Shown: positions 30,601-39,064, counted from the first letter of the stretch. The stretch: 39,231 bases of DNA from Lachnospiraceae bacterium (GCA_017624835.1 JAGAMG010000016.1:1-39231), one strand, 5' to 3'. The notes: generated by a model from the sequence alone, not told the origin. Program-made: numbers and translations.

Positions 30601-32940
30601 GTTAAAGTATACCTCTATCCATGCATATCCTGCATCATTCAAGGTTCTACTATCCAGCTTATCGTTGGGATTTAATCCATGTGCACTTTCCCATTCATCA
30701 GGAATACCATCCATGTCGGTATCAAAGCTTTCGCTTCTGTAGGCCTCAGGTGCACAATAACCACCAACTTCATCCTGTGTATTAATAAAGAATCCGGTAT
30801 TCTCTTCCACCTGCTGAATTACTCTGGCATCAATGGCATCACGCTTAGGATAGGTAACACCTGCACCATTCAATACCAAATCATATGCCTCTTCTGCACT
30901 TCTTAAGGTTACAGAATCAAAGGATTCTGCTGTATAAGCTTCCTTAGACCAGGTTGTAGTACCTCCCTTTTCATTTTTGGTAATGGTAACTCCCTTTGTA
31001 TTATCTGTCAGCTTACCATTTTTACTTTCTACCACATTACCGGAAATATAAACACCACCGGTTTTGGAATCCTCGCCATAATCAATCAGACTATTCTGAA
31101 GAGAATCTCTGGTTCCCGGACCTGTCTTAAGGTAGTTATTGATATAATTGGTATATGCATAACCACCACCATAGCATGCATAATAACCATAATCATAGGT
31201 TACATTGTTATTTAACTGTACCGTTGCATAGCTCTCAACAGAGGTAGGATCCGTCATGGAACCGCCGCCGATACGAGGATTACGTGAAGTATGGTTCGCA
31301 ATCAGATTATACTGAAATACGGTGTTGTCACTACCCCAGATACCGCCGTAACCATGACGCCCCTTTGAATGTCCTGACACAGTCAAACTCTCAGAAATAA
31401 TACTCCACTGTACCGTACCATTCTGTCCTCTATATGTGGACAAGCATTCGTCCGTATTCCAGCTAAAGGAACAGTGGTCAATCATAAAGTTGCTCATATC
31501 TCTTCCCCAAAGAGCATCAATGGAGTCACCACCATCTGCCAATCCTGCTGTACCGGGACGGAAATGAACAAAACGAACAATTACATTATCTAAATCACTA
31601 ATATTGGTATCATAGCCCGCAATGGTAATACCTTCGCCGGGTGCGGTCTGACCAGCAATGGTAATATTATCAGCAAGCTTTAAGGTATCATTTAAGTAGA
31701 TGGTTCCACCTACGTTAAATACAATAATACGTCCTGCAGCCGGTGCATTCTCAATACCATATCTTAAAGTACCTTCGCTACCATCATCTGCAAGGCTGGT
31801 AACTACATAAACATCACCGCCACGTCCACCGGTTGCATAGCGTCCACCACCTTCTGCACCTTCAAATGCAAGATATTTGCCTTCCGGTAAGATAATCTCG
31901 GGAAGCTGTTCGCCGGTGGTTTCCACTTCATATTTATAAGCAAGAGAATAGAAACGCATCTTGGTTCCTTTAGCATAAATATAATAGGTTTTTCCGGCTT
32001 CCACCTGTACTGCTTCAAAACGAGTATTCATTTTATCACCACTAGTATTTTCATAGGAAAATACGGTAGTTCCATCATTGGTATCAATACGGAATGTTTT
32101 ACCGGAACCTAATTGTCCTGCCACCTGAATTTTTCCATCTTGTGTAGGCGTAAATCGAATTAAAGCACCGGTACCTGTTGAAGTATCAGGATTTGTACCA
32201 TTTGTTACATAACCGGTTGCTTTTCCGGCATCTCCACCGGACACATCCGTTAATGTGGTATTACCTGATGTATATGCCATATCTGTACCTACGCTGACCA
32301 TACCATCCATATAGGTTTGTCCTGCGGTTAATCCGCCTGTAATATCCAATTCAGCTGTTTTCTCAACAGTAACAGTAGGTGCCTCATCCTCCTTTTCATA
32401 GGAATACTCTAAGGAGTAGAAACGCATCTTAGTTCCCTTTGCATAAATATAATAGGTTTGACCAGCTTTCACTTCTACTGTTTCAAAACGAGTATTCATT
32501 TTGTCACCACTAGTATTTTCATAGGAAAATACGGTAGTTCCATCATTGGTATCAATACGGAATGTTTTACCAGATCCTAATTGACCTGCCACCTGAACTT
32601 TTCCATCTTGTACAGGCGTAAATCGAATTAAAGCACCGGTACCTGTTGAAGTATCGGGATTTGTACCATTTGTTACATAACCGGTTGCTTTTCCTGCATC
32701 CCCTCCGGACACATCTGTTAATGTGGTATTACCTGAAGTATATGCCATATCCGTACCTACACTAACCATGCCATCCATATAGGTTTGTCCTACAGTTAAT
32801 CCGCCTGTAATATCCAGACTGACAGTCTCCGTCTTCGTTGCAGCCTTTGCCGCCAATGTTAATCCATTGTTAGGAAATATCCCCCCTAATAACAACAGAA
32901 GCGACAAAAGAACAGCTATTTTCCTTTTGCATCCTTTCAT
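27673..32940 (-). CDS. Giant secreted pectate lyase-like protein 1 (PL1 family), membrane-anchored
   Basis: A 1755-aa surface protein. Order: signal peptide (KRKIAVLLSLLLLLGGIF); two almost identical 141-aa modules (residues about 42-182 and 198-338, carbohydrate-binding-like); a right-handed beta-helix PL1-type lyase domain (about 360-740) with NFMIDHCSFSW and SRNPRIGGGS, the latter holding the likely catalytic Arg. Then a Ca-loop DTDMDGIPDEWE (about 741-752), an Ig-like domain (about 795-880), a beta-sandwich domain, further carbohydrate-binding-like regions, a Ser/Asp/Asn/Lys-rich spacer, and a C-terminal helix WIALVVFAILAVAGGAFGIL followed by YRKNKEEF. No LPxTG is present before that helix, so anchoring is by the membrane. 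The ATG at 32940 has GGGAGG with 8-9 bases spacing. It would cleave pectin at the cell surface. A close paralogue lies upstream (33142-37092). Confidence 0.9.
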   Translation of the reverse strand: MKGCKRKIAVLLSLLLLLGGIFPNNGLTLAAKAATKTETVSLDITGGLTVGQTYMDGMVSVGTDMAYTSGNTTLTDVSGGDAGKATGYVTNGTNPDTSTGTGALIRFTPVQDGKVQVAGQLGSGKTFRIDTNDGTTVFSYENTSGDKMNTRFETVEVKAGQTYYIYAKGTKMRFYSLEYSYEKEDEAPTVTVEKTAELDITGGLTAGQTYMDGMVSVGTDMAYTSGNTTLTDVSGGDAGKATGYVTNGTNPDTSTGTGALIRFTPTQDGKIQVAGQLGSGKTFRIDTNDGTTVFSYENTSGDKMNTRFEAVQVEAGKTYYIYAKGTKMRFYSLAYKYEVETTGEQLPEIILPEGKYLAFEGAEGGGRYATGGRGGDVYVVTSLADDGSEGTLRYGIENAPAAGRIIVFNVGGTIYLNDTLKLADNITIAGQTAPGEGITIAGYDTNISDLDNVIVRFVHFRPGTAGLADGGDSIDALWGRDMSNFMIDHCSFSWNTDECLSTYRGQNGTVQWSIISESLTVSGHSKGRHGYGGIWGSDNTVFQYNLIANHTSRNPRIGGGSMTDPTSVESYATVQLNNNVTYDYGYYACYGGGYAYTNYINNYLKTGPGTRDSLQNSLIDYGEDSKTGGVYISGNVVESKNGKLTDNTKGVTITKNEKGGTTTWSKEAYTAESFDSVTLRSAEEAYDLVLNGAGVTYPKRDAIDARVIQQVEENTGFFINTQDEVGGYCAPEAYRSESFDTDMDGIPDEWESAHGLNPNDKLDSRTLNDAGYAWIEVYFNELVQDVVKADYAAKNPNVSIDLANNTIVNEGTAVTVTASATAKNGGSIDRVEFYNGGKKVGEATSAPYSYTYSGLKDGTYDISVRAYDNQENATQSNTAKLHVNATAGTGEEWSVTDIGNPAIKSTASYIDGVMTVKGAGKVGRCEGSVFGTAYADATKDNYAYVYKKFTGDMELVTRLDSYIVVDNHTYNGLMFRESLDANAASVGVGFSMSKIVEDSTIWTAFMVNRETTGAAMPSISETIDSPSAAEKAGIPFVYGLDFKDLDTYYGIWLKLARDGDTFIGYVSQDGVAWQTIGEITMDMPDELYIGFAVDAGKAANDIENYATAKFSNIQINTDFANISYDVDKLDVNGVERIAAGEDVVIKLIAGTGYLLPETVEVTKDGVAIPHTYDAENGTISLENVTGNIVVKASAVKRKVVKVKFEEVDIENNMTVEEKDGVITLTHTGLDGKIAKNTSTATTGMGYILFPETDKAYTMSMKMTIKEKLDTKSPKETGVFVGIFDIPGNAFSTLGFRHDDGKATAEELAGYWTKASGSAGNGSPKLGWSENVEYTINFTSNGSSGFLVEWEAADGSCSPSSKNFKINECTLAEGNTIRYGIGVIGATVEILDLKLMDHEGFEVYPGSSVLPDSTDAKTEDVIENAVTNATSAEEALEVILGYTDERELLELVEKDAAVAEMLTKLEAEYIKEKGIDVSVVVENEAKDLLASEVAEIKYAALNVDKGVVKLVIGKTDKAVSVDNAKYPQEMKVSMDIKLVNGENKSLSLKVPVTITMSVPKNMKLNENLKLLHFAEDGSFEEVKYTLNGDKITFTVNHFSTFMFVGEKAVDNAENTPTPTPGNDSKDDNNTDSDSKDDNKNDNKDEDSTDSKDDNASDSADEKSSDGLWKKIRSPKTFFEEGSLIHSILWPNTDAENGEENAKGVDTNGNVTMAAAVAAQETVQNGNGWIALVVFAILAVAGGAFGILWYRKNKEEF
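31927..32349. repeat. Tandem module copy 2 within lyase 1
   Basis: The second 423-base copy, with only a handful of amino acid changes (for example TVGQ to TAGQ, PVQDGKV to PTQDGKI, ETVEVKAGQ to EAVQVEAGK). The near identity points to a recent duplication or ongoing gene conversion. Confidence 0.9.
32395..32817. repeat. Tandem module copy 1 within lyase 1
   Basis: A 423-base unit encoding 141 residues from LDITGGLTVGQTYMDG to MRFYSLEYSYE. It is nearly identical in DNA to copy 2 at 31927-32349 (start-to-start 468 bases, including a 45-base linker). Confidence 0.9.
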
Positions 32941-32965
32941 GAAAGAATCCTCCCATTTCTTTAAT

Positions 32966-32977
32966 GTGCACGTGCAC
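32966..32977. promoter_or_regulatory. Operator-like palindrome upstream of lyase 1
   Basis: GTGCACGTGCAC is a perfect 12-base palindrome, about 12-23 bases downstream of the predicted transcription start. A related palindrome sits at the same relative position upstream of lyase 2 (37125-37138). This looks like a LacI-type operator (inference). Confidence 0.6.
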
Positions 32978-32995
32978 GTTTTTTGTTTCTTTTTT

Positions 32996-33024
32996 ATTCT
33001 ATATATTTTCCATAACAAATGCAA
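32996..33024 (-). promoter_or_regulatory. Promoter of lyase 1
   Basis: TTGCAT (33019-33024), 17 bases, TAGAAT (32996-33001) on the minus strand. The predicted start near 32989 lies upstream of the palindrome at 32966-32977. Confidence 0.65.
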
Positions 33025-33063
33025 TTACTTTTTCTATATAATTCTTTTTTCTCCTTAATACAC

Positions 33064-33102
33064 AAAAAACAGGACATAGAATTTCTTCTTGTCCTGTTTT
33101 TT
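33064..33102 (-). terminator. Terminator of lyase 2
   Basis: AAAAAACAGGACA and TGTCCTGTTTTTT form a 13-bp stem (33064-33076 and 33090-33102), A-rich before and T-rich after on both strands. It lies about 40 bases after the lyase 2 stop and isolates the two lyase genes. Confidence 0.9.
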
Positions 33103-33141
33103 TGTGCATTATATCCAAACTTTACCAAAAGCGTGCCCGTG

Positions 33142-36100
33142 CTAATTACCTTTTTTCTTCCGATACACCGTAATACCGCATGCCGCTGCAATGCAGCCAA
33201 CAATCAAAAGCACAATGATGCCTACACCATTTCCACTCTCTTCCTGCAGGCTTTCACCTTCCACAGGGATATCTGTTTCCTGATTCGCAGATAAATTCTT
33301 GCCGGGATAAATTTCATTTCCCTCGTAATCAACCAATGTCAAATCACTGATTTCCACAGTGGCACCGATAATACCGATACCCATACGTACCTTTTCTCCC
33401 TGCTGCATAAAGTTTTCATTTACCTTGAAATTCTTTACACCATCAGAAGCCTTTACAGAACCATCCATAGCTTCAAAATTCACCTGATACTGTCCTTCTG
33501 CATTGGTGGTAAAGGTTACCTTATATTCCACTCCGGTTTGTGCCTGGAACTTAGGAGAACCGTTTCCCACATAATCATCCGCCTTAGTCCAATAAGCAGA
33601 AAGGGAATCCTTTTTCTCATTTTCATAGGCTCTGAAGCCAAGGGTGGTAAAAGCATGATTGTCCACTGCATAAGCACCTACAAATACACCTGTATTTTTC
33701 TCATCGGCAGTTTTTACAAATTCTGTGATTTTCAAGGTCATGGACAGAGTCTGGGGTTTCTTTGTTTCAGGGAACAAAATAAAACTCTGGTTTACAGGAG
33801 CTGTTTTGGAATCCTTGGCAGTCTGACCACTACTTGCAGTCTGGGTTAACACAAGCTTTCCATCCTTTTCCTCTACCGTAAGCAGATTTCCTTCATCCAC
33901 CTCTTCAAAGGTTACCGCTTCCACCACTCGAGTTTCTCCCTCCCCAGCAATGGTAAGATTTTCTGTTACATTCTCCAAGGTTAAAAGTCCGCTGGAGGGC
34001 TGATAAACAAAGTCAACCTCTGCACCGCCTGCATTGGTAACTTTTACATTCTTAGGCAAATCATAGCCGGTAGCATTGGTAAACTGAATTACCACATCCT
34101 TACCCAGGGCAATTTCTGCCGGGCCTTCCACCTCCACATCTTCCACATCATAGGTTAAGCTAACCCATTCCGTATTTACCTCCACGCCGGAGAATTTAGC
34201 TGTTGCATAATTATCAATATCATTTGCCACCTTGGCAGCATCCACAGCCAGACCTACATAAATAGTTTCCGGCATTTTTACATCCATGGTGCCAATCTGG
34301 CGCCAGCTCATACCATCCTCAGACACAAAACCGTTAAAGGTATCTCCCTTTCTCAGAAGCTTCAACCATGTTCCGTTAAAGGTATTCCCCTCTTTAAAAT
34401 TCAAATCCTGTATCATGGGGATTCCTGCCTTCTCGGCAGCACTTGCGCTGTCGATGGAGCCTCCGATGGTTGTAATATCCCCACCGGTCTTGTCTCTGTC
34501 AATCATAAAGGCAGACCATACCGTACTGTTTTCAATCTTAACCATGGACAGACCTACGCCCACTGACGCAGCGTCGGGAGTCAAATCTTCTCTGAACATA
34601 ACACCGTTAAAGGAATGATTATCCACTACCAGATACTCATCCAATTTAGCAATGATTTCTCCATCTCCGGTAATGGATTGATACACATAATGGAAATCAT
34701 CATTGGTGCCATTGGAATAGTCCGTTTTGTTTGCTGCATCCAGTTCTTTATTATTTCCTTCGCTCTTGCCAATTCTTCCTGAACTCTTTATGGTCATAAC
34801 TCCTGTATCAGCATCCAGGGACGCAGTTCCGGGAATATTATGGTTGCCGATATCTACACTTTCCCATTCTCCTGTTCCCGCTGTGGAATTCACATGCAGC
34901 TTGGAGGTTTCACTCTGGGTTGCATTTCCATCATTATCAATGGCTCTTACAGAAATATCATAGGTTCCGTCAGGCAGTCCCTTAAAGATATAACTATAAG
35001 GAGCCGCCTCTATCGTACCAACCAATTCATTGCCCTTGAAAAATTCCACCTTGGCAATACTTCCTCCATTATTAGCTTTGGGACTGGCTGTAACCGTTAC
35101 ATCCTTTCCTTCCTCTAACAAAGTATTATTTGTTAAATCAATGGATACATCCGGGTTCTTTGCCTTGTAATTAGCAGCTACCACATCCTCCACCAATTCA
35201 TTAAAGTATACCTCAACCCATGCATAGCCTTCCTTGTTCAGCTTGCGGCTGTCAGTATTGTCGGAAGGATTTAAGCCATTTGCTGTTTCCCAAGCATCGG
35301 GAATACCATCCATATCCGTATCAAAGCTTTCTTCCCTATATACCTCAGGCGCACAATAACCGCCAATTTCATCCTGAGTATTAATATAGTAGCCCGTTCC
35401 ATTGTCTACATGCGCTACCACTCTGGCATCAATGGCATCCCGCTTAGGATAGGTAGCTCCTGCCTGTGCTAATACCTTGTCATATGCTTCCTCCGCACTT
35501 ACTAAAGTAACGGTATCAAATGCATCCGCAGTATATTTTTCCGTTGCCCATGTGGTATCTCCGGTGATATCCACACCCACAGTATTATCAGTGATAATTC
35601 CACTTTCGTTTTCTACCACATTGCCATCCAGATAAACACCGCCCTTCTTACCATCCTCACCATAATCAATCAAGGTATTCTGAATGGAATCTCTGGTACC
35701 GGGACCGGTTTTTAAATAATTATTAATATAATTCGTGTAAGCATAACCACCGCCATAACATACGTAGAAACCGTAGTTATATGCCACGTTATTACTTAAT
35801 TGAACTGTAGCAAAGCTTTCCTCCTTGGTAGGATCAGTCATGGAACCGCCACCAATACGGGGATTTCTGGAGGTATGGTCGGAAATCAGATTATACTGGA
35901 ACACAGTATTGTCACCGCCCCAGATACCACCATAACCATGACGTCCCTTGGAATGTCCTGATACAGTTAAACTCTCGGAAATAATACACCACTGAACCGT
36001 ACCATCCTTACCCCTGTATGTGGACAGAGTTTCATCCGTACTCCAGCTAAAGCTACAATGATCAATGATAAAGTTACTATTATCTCTTCCCCAAAGGGCA

Positions 36101-37092
36101 TCAAAGGAATCTCCTCCGCTAAGAAGATTTTCCGTACCTACACGAAAATGCACAAAACGGATAATCAAATTCTCAGAGTCGGAAATATTGGTATCCGCAC
36201 CACCAATGGTAATTCCTTCTCCGGGTGCGGTCTGACCTGCAATGGTAAGATTCTTTTTCCCGCTAAGACTCAAGGTATCCTTCAAGTGAATGGTGCCGCC
36301 TACGTTAAACACAATAATTCTTCCTGCCGTAGGTGATGTCTCCACACCATATCTGAGGGACCCTTCAATTTTATTTTCTCCGGGACCATAATCCTCCAAA
36401 TTGGTAACCACATACACATCTCCGCCACGACCACCGGTAGCGTACATACCGCCGCCTTCTGCACCTTCAAATGCCACCAGACCCTCAACTAACTCCACTT
36501 CCTCCAACTGGGTCTGTCCCACAGGCGTACCGCTGTAGGTGTAGCTGATTTCTGCAAAGCTTGCTTTGGAGCCGTTACGATATGCATAGTAGGTATTACC
36601 TGCCTTCAGCTCATAGGTAAATCTCTTGTATACTTTACCATCCACACCGCTTTCATCCTCTGTCACGGAAGTAACAGAACCGTCCGCAGCCTGGGTTACA
36701 AAATAAAAGGTTTTCTCCGCATTGGATCTTACCACCAAACTTACGGTACAATCCAACTCCGGTACTAATTTAATAGCCGCACCTTTTTCCACAATATCTC
36801 CCTTACCGGGCTTGGGATTATTTTTTCCTACCACATAGCCGGATATGCTGCTTCCATCCTCTAAGGATACGGTTGCAGATTTATGTCCCATTTCATCCAG
36901 AACATAAATGCCGATTATCCCCGGAGTACCATAATCCGTGCCGGTTTTCAAGCCTTCGCTTGTAATTTCCACAGCACCTGTGTTTTCTTCTGCCCTTGCT
37001 ATTACCACATTATCTCCCAGGTCTGCAAAAACACCACCAAACACTAGAAATAAGGTCAGCAAAGCAGCTAAAAATCTTTTTGTTTGCTTCAT
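33142..37092 (-). CDS. Giant secreted pectate lyase-like protein 2 (PL1 family), membrane-anchored
   Basis: A 1316-aa paralogue of lyase 1. Order: signal peptide (KQTKRFLAALLTLFLVFGGVF); one divergent N-terminal module (about 35-175) related to the duplicated module of lyase 1; the PL1-type beta-helix domain beginning FEGAEGGGMYATGGRGGDVY, with NFIIDHCSFSW and SRNPRIGGGS; the DTDMDGIPDAWE loop; an Ig-like domain; a beta-sandwich region; a carbohydrate-binding-like region; and a C-terminal helix GVGIIVLLIVGCIAAACGI with YRKKKGN. It lacks the long acidic Ser/Asp spacer of lyase 1. The ATG at 37092 has GGGAGG with 7-8 bases spacing. It has its own promoter and operator-like palindrome and a strong terminator, so it is monocistronic. 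Probable role: pectin or related polysaccharide breakdown. Confidence 0.9.
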   Translation of the reverse strand: MKQTKRFLAALLTLFLVFGGVFADLGDNVVIARAEENTGAVEITSEGLKTGTDYGTPGIIGIYVLDEMGHKSATVSLEDGSSISGYVVGKNNPKPGKGDIVEKGAAIKLVPELDCTVSLVVRSNAEKTFYFVTQAADGSVTSVTEDESGVDGKVYKRFTYELKAGNTYYAYRNGSKASFAEISYTYSGTPVGQTQLEEVELVEGLVAFEGAEGGGMYATGGRGGDVYVVTNLEDYGPGENKIEGSLRYGVETSPTAGRIIVFNVGGTIHLKDTLSLSGKKNLTIAGQTAPGEGITIGGADTNISDSENLIIRFVHFRVGTENLLSGGDSFDALWGRDNSNFIIDHCSFSWSTDETLSTYRGKDGTVQWCIISESLTVSGHSKGRHGYGGIWGGDNTVFQYNLISDHTSRNPRIGGGSMTDPTKEESFATVQLSNNVAYNYGFYVCYGGGYAYTNYINNYLKTGPGTRDSIQNTLIDYGEDGKKGGVYLDGNVVENESGIITDNTVGVDITGDTTWATEKYTADAFDTVTLVSAEEAYDKVLAQAGATYPKRDAIDARVVAHVDNGTGYYINTQDEIGGYCAPEVYREESFDTDMDGIPDAWETANGLNPSDNTDSRKLNKEGYAWVEVYFNELVEDVVAANYKAKNPDVSIDLTNNTLLEEGKDVTVTASPKANNGGSIAKVEFFKGNELVGTIEAAPYSYIFKGLPDGTYDISVRAIDNDGNATQSETSKLHVNSTAGTGEWESVDIGNHNIPGTASLDADTGVMTIKSSGRIGKSEGNNKELDAANKTDYSNGTNDDFHYVYQSITGDGEIIAKLDEYLVVDNHSFNGVMFREDLTPDAASVGVGLSMVKIENSTVWSAFMIDRDKTGGDITTIGGSIDSASAAEKAGIPMIQDLNFKEGNTFNGTWLKLLRKGDTFNGFVSEDGMSWRQIGTMDVKMPETIYVGLAVDAAKVANDIDNYATAKFSGVEVNTEWVSLTYDVEDVEVEGPAEIALGKDVVIQFTNATGYDLPKNVKVTNAGGAEVDFVYQPSSGLLTLENVTENLTIAGEGETRVVEAVTFEEVDEGNLLTVEEKDGKLVLTQTASSGQTAKDSKTAPVNQSFILFPETKKPQTLSMTLKITEFVKTADEKNTGVFVGAYAVDNHAFTTLGFRAYENEKKDSLSAYWTKADDYVGNGSPKFQAQTGVEYKVTFTTNAEGQYQVNFEAMDGSVKASDGVKNFKVNENFMQQGEKVRMGIGIIGATVEISDLTLVDYEGNEIYPGKNLSANQETDIPVEGESLQEESGNGVGIIVLLIVGCIAAACGITVYRKKKGN

Positions 37093-37124
37093 TTCTGTTC
37101 CTCCCTTTGAGCAGTCCGCTCTTT

Positions 37125-37138
37125 TGTGCTCGTGCACA
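37125..37138. promoter_or_regulatory. Operator-like palindrome upstream of lyase 2
   Basis: TGTGCTCGTGCACA, arms TGTGC and GCACA around CG, palindromic but for one A/T pair swap. It shares the core with GTGCACGTGCAC upstream of lyase 1 and lies about 10-23 bases downstream of the predicted start. Confidence 0.6.
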
Positions 37139-37154
37139 TCTTTTCTCTTTCCTC

Positions 37155-37183
37155 ATTATATTGTTGGTTTTCCAAGATTGCAA
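37155..37183 (-). promoter_or_regulatory. Promoter of lyase 2
   Basis: TTGCAA (37178-37183), 17 bases, TATAAT (37155-37160) on the minus strand. The predicted start is near 37148. Confidence 0.8.
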
Positions 37184-37263
37184 ATGATATTTCCAATTAA
37201 AAAGATTTTTAGGGATTTCCACAAAAACACCTTGCGTTTTTGTACGAAATAGCCAAAAGAAAG

Positions 37264-37308
37264 ACCTGCCTCTTACGATTGTTTTCCCCAACCGCAGGAT
37301 GCAGGCCA
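37264..37308 (-). terminator. Possible terminator of tyrS
   Basis: GACCTGC (37264-37270) and GCAGGCC (37302-37308) pair over 7 bases with one G-U pair; the minus strand continues TTTCTTTT. The loop is long (31 bases), so the call is tentative. Confidence 0.45.
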
Positions 37309-37330
37309 TGCTTCTTACTTTTTCTATGAA

Positions 37331-38554
37331 CTAATTCATTACTACACGTCTAAAGTTCTTTTTACCACGCTTCACCACAATACCCTCTCCCTTAAAGCTA
37401 TCAGGAGTGTACATGGTTCTGGTATCGGTAATCTTCTCGCCTTCTACCGTTACGCCACCCTGTTCCACAGCACGTCTTGCCTCAGAACGGGATGCAGTCA
37501 GACCGGAAGCGGTTAATACACCAAGAATATCAATCTGTCCCTCAGTAAAATCAGATTCCTGTATTTCATAGGTAGGCATTTCAGCTGCATTACCGCCGGC
37601 AAACAATGCTCTTGCACTTTCCTGTGCCTTTACAGCCTCTTCTTCTCCATGAACCAACTTGGTTAATTCGTAAGCCAAAATTTCCTTTGCCTGATTTAAC
37701 TGGCTGCCTTCCCAGCTATCCATTTCCTCAATCTGCTCCAAAGGCAGGAAGGTCAGCATACGAATACATTTCAACACATCCGCATCTGCCACATTTCTCC
37801 AGTACTGGTAGAATTCAAAAGGTGAAGTCTTGTTAGGATCAAGCCATACAGCCCCCTTCTGAGTCTTGCCCATCTTCTTACCCTCGGAATTTAACAACAG
37901 GGTAATGGTCATTGCATAAGCATCCTCACCCAGCTTACGACGGATAAGTTCTGTACCACCCAGCATATTACTCCACTGGTCATCTCCGCCAAACTGCATG
38001 TTACAGCCGTACTTCTGGAATAACTGATAGAAATCGTAGCTCTGCATAATCATATAGTTAAATTCAAGGAAGCTCAATCCCTTTTCCATACGCTGCTTGT
38101 AGCACTCAGCAGTCAGCATTCTGTTTACAGAGAAATGTGCACCAACCTCACGAAGTACTTCTACATAATTCAAGTCCAAAAGCCAATCTGCATTGTTTAC
38201 CAAAAGTGCTTTACCCTCGGAGAAATCAATAAATTTGCTCATCTGCTTCTTGAAGCATTCTACATTGTGAGCAATGGTTTCCTTGGTCATCATGGTACGC
38301 ATATCGGTTCTGCCGGAAGGGTCACCAATCATTGCAGTACCGCCACCAATCAATGCGATGGGCTTGTTACCTGCCATCTGTAATCTCTTCATCAGGCACA
38401 ATGCCATGAAATGTCCTACATGAAGGCTGTCTGCGGTAGGGTCAAAGCCGATGTAAAAGGTTGCCTTACCATTGTTAATCAGTTCCTTAATTTCTTCTTC
38501 GTCTGTGAGCTGTGCTAACAGACCTCTTGCTTTTAATTCTTCAAATACTGTCAT
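37331..38554 (-). CDS. tyrS: Tyrosyl-tRNA synthetase
   Basis: A 407-aa class I aminoacyl-tRNA synthetase that charges tRNA-Tyr. The HIGH-type motif is HVGH (residues 45-48, within [13 protein letters not shown]). The KMSKS-type motif is [16 protein letters not shown]-terminal S4 RNA-binding domain covers about residues 340-407 ([20 protein letters not shown]). The ATG follows AGGAG with 7 bases spacing. The gene is alone, controlled by the Tyr T-box leader upstream, and separated from it by an unusual hairpin-rich stretch. Confidence 0.97.
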   Translation of the reverse strand: MTVFEELKARGLLAQLTDEEEIKELINNGKATFYIGFDPTADSLHVGHFMALCLMKRLQMAGNKPIALIGGGTAMIGDPSGRTDMRTMMTKETIAHNVECFKKQMSKFIDFSEGKALLVNNADWLLDLNYVEVLREVGAHFSVNRMLTAECYKQRMEKGLSFLEFNYMIMQSYDFYQLFQKYGCNMQFGGDDQWSNMLGGTELIRRKLGEDAYAMTITLLLNSEGKKMGKTQKGAVWLDPNKTSPFEFYQYWRNVADADVLKCIRMLTFLPLEQIEEMDSWEGSQLNQAKEILAYELTKLVHGEEEAVKAQESARALFAGGNAAEMPTYEIQESDFTEGQIDILGVLTASGLTASRSEARRAVEQGGVTVEGEKITDTRTMYTPDSFKGEGIVVKRGKKNFRRVVMN

Positions 38555-38589
38555 GATTTTTCTCCTTTTTTATTATACAAATCAGACTC

Positions 38590-38732
38590 GCAACAAAGTT
38601 GCTCGTTGATGCGACATTCGCCGAATGCATCTGCTAATGCAGACACATCATCGCCCTAGTTCAGACATATGTGAGTGTGTGCAAGCACCCCTCACATATG
38701 TCTGCCTTGGGCGGCGCGTGCATCACACGCGC
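38590..38732. repeat. Run of five hairpins between the T-box terminator and tyrS
   Basis: Five inverted repeats follow one another: 38590-38602 (GCAAC/GTTGC), 38615-38627 (CATTCG/CGAATG), 38630-38643 (TCTGC/GCAGA), 38662-38704 (CAGACATATGTGAG, perfect 14-bp stem, loop 15) and 38714-38732 (GCGCGTG/CACGCGC). The stretch is richer in G+C than its surroundings and contains no gene. It may be a dispersed palindromic repeat inserted in the leader. Confidence 0.65.
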
Positions 38733-38750
38733 TCGGCTCATTGCACGCAC

Positions 38751-38787
38751 AAAAAGAGCTCGCCCTTTCTTTTCAAAAGGACGAGCT
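38751..38787 (-). terminator. T-box attenuator terminator
   Basis: Arms 38757-38768 and 38776-38787 form a 12-bp stem (one G-U pair) followed on the minus strand by CTTTTTG. It directly follows the T-box sequence and would be disrupted by the antiterminator when tRNA-Tyr is uncharged. Confidence 0.85.
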
Positions 38788-39029
38788 TAAACTCGTGTTA
38801 CCACCTAATGTTCCCATATGCCTCACGACATATAGCTTAGCAAGTATCCATCAATACTTCGGCAGATATCGGTGCCCACCGGCAAAGTCTACTTGGCTTA
38901 CGCCTTTCAATTTGCTGCTCGGAGATGTATTTCCCACTGTCCTTCTTGCGCCTCTCACCCACCGGCAACTCTCTGTTAGCTTTTAAACAGTAGTACTCTT
39001 CTCGTCATCGCGTTATACTTTTCTGATTT
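38751..39029 (-). ncRNA. T-box leader of tyrS (Tyr specifier)
   Basis: The conserved T-box sequence TTAGGTGGTAACACGAG is seen on the minus strand at about 38791-38808, immediately before the terminator. Stem I features lie upstream: AGAGTAC, the AG-rich bulge region, GGTGGGTGAGAGG, and a specifier loop GGGAAATACATC in which UAC (38927-38929) is a Tyr codon. The leader would let uncharged tRNA-Tyr turn on tyrS. Start of RNA inferred from the promoter at 39036-39064. Confidence 0.9.
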
Positions 39030-39035
39030 CTTCAA

Positions 39036-39064
39036 ATTATACAAAGTGTTATAGGGTTTGTCAA
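39036..39064 (-). promoter_or_regulatory. Promoter of the tyrS T-box leader
   Basis: Perfect TTGACA (39059-39064), 17 bases, perfect TATAAT (39036-39041) on the minus strand. Confidence 0.9.

Noticed and set aside
27673-32940. LPxTG-type sorting signal at the end of lyase 1
   Set aside because: The residues before the C-terminal helix (NGNGW) do not match any sortase motif I know, and none is found at the end of lyase 2 either.
33113-33125. TATAAT on the minus strand just after lyase 2 as a promoter for lyase 1
   Set aside because: No -35 at 16-18 bases, and a strong terminator lies between it and lyase 1. The TTGCAT-17-TAGAAT promoter at 32996-33024 is better placed.
38572-38577. TATAAT close to the tyrS start as a second promoter
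   Set aside because: There is no acceptable -35 and it lies about 15-20 bases from the start codon, within the T-box transcript.
38625-38986. Plus-strand open frames across the tyrS leader
   Set aside because: They cover the T-box and hairpin sequence, have no ribosome binding site, and encode no recognisable protein.
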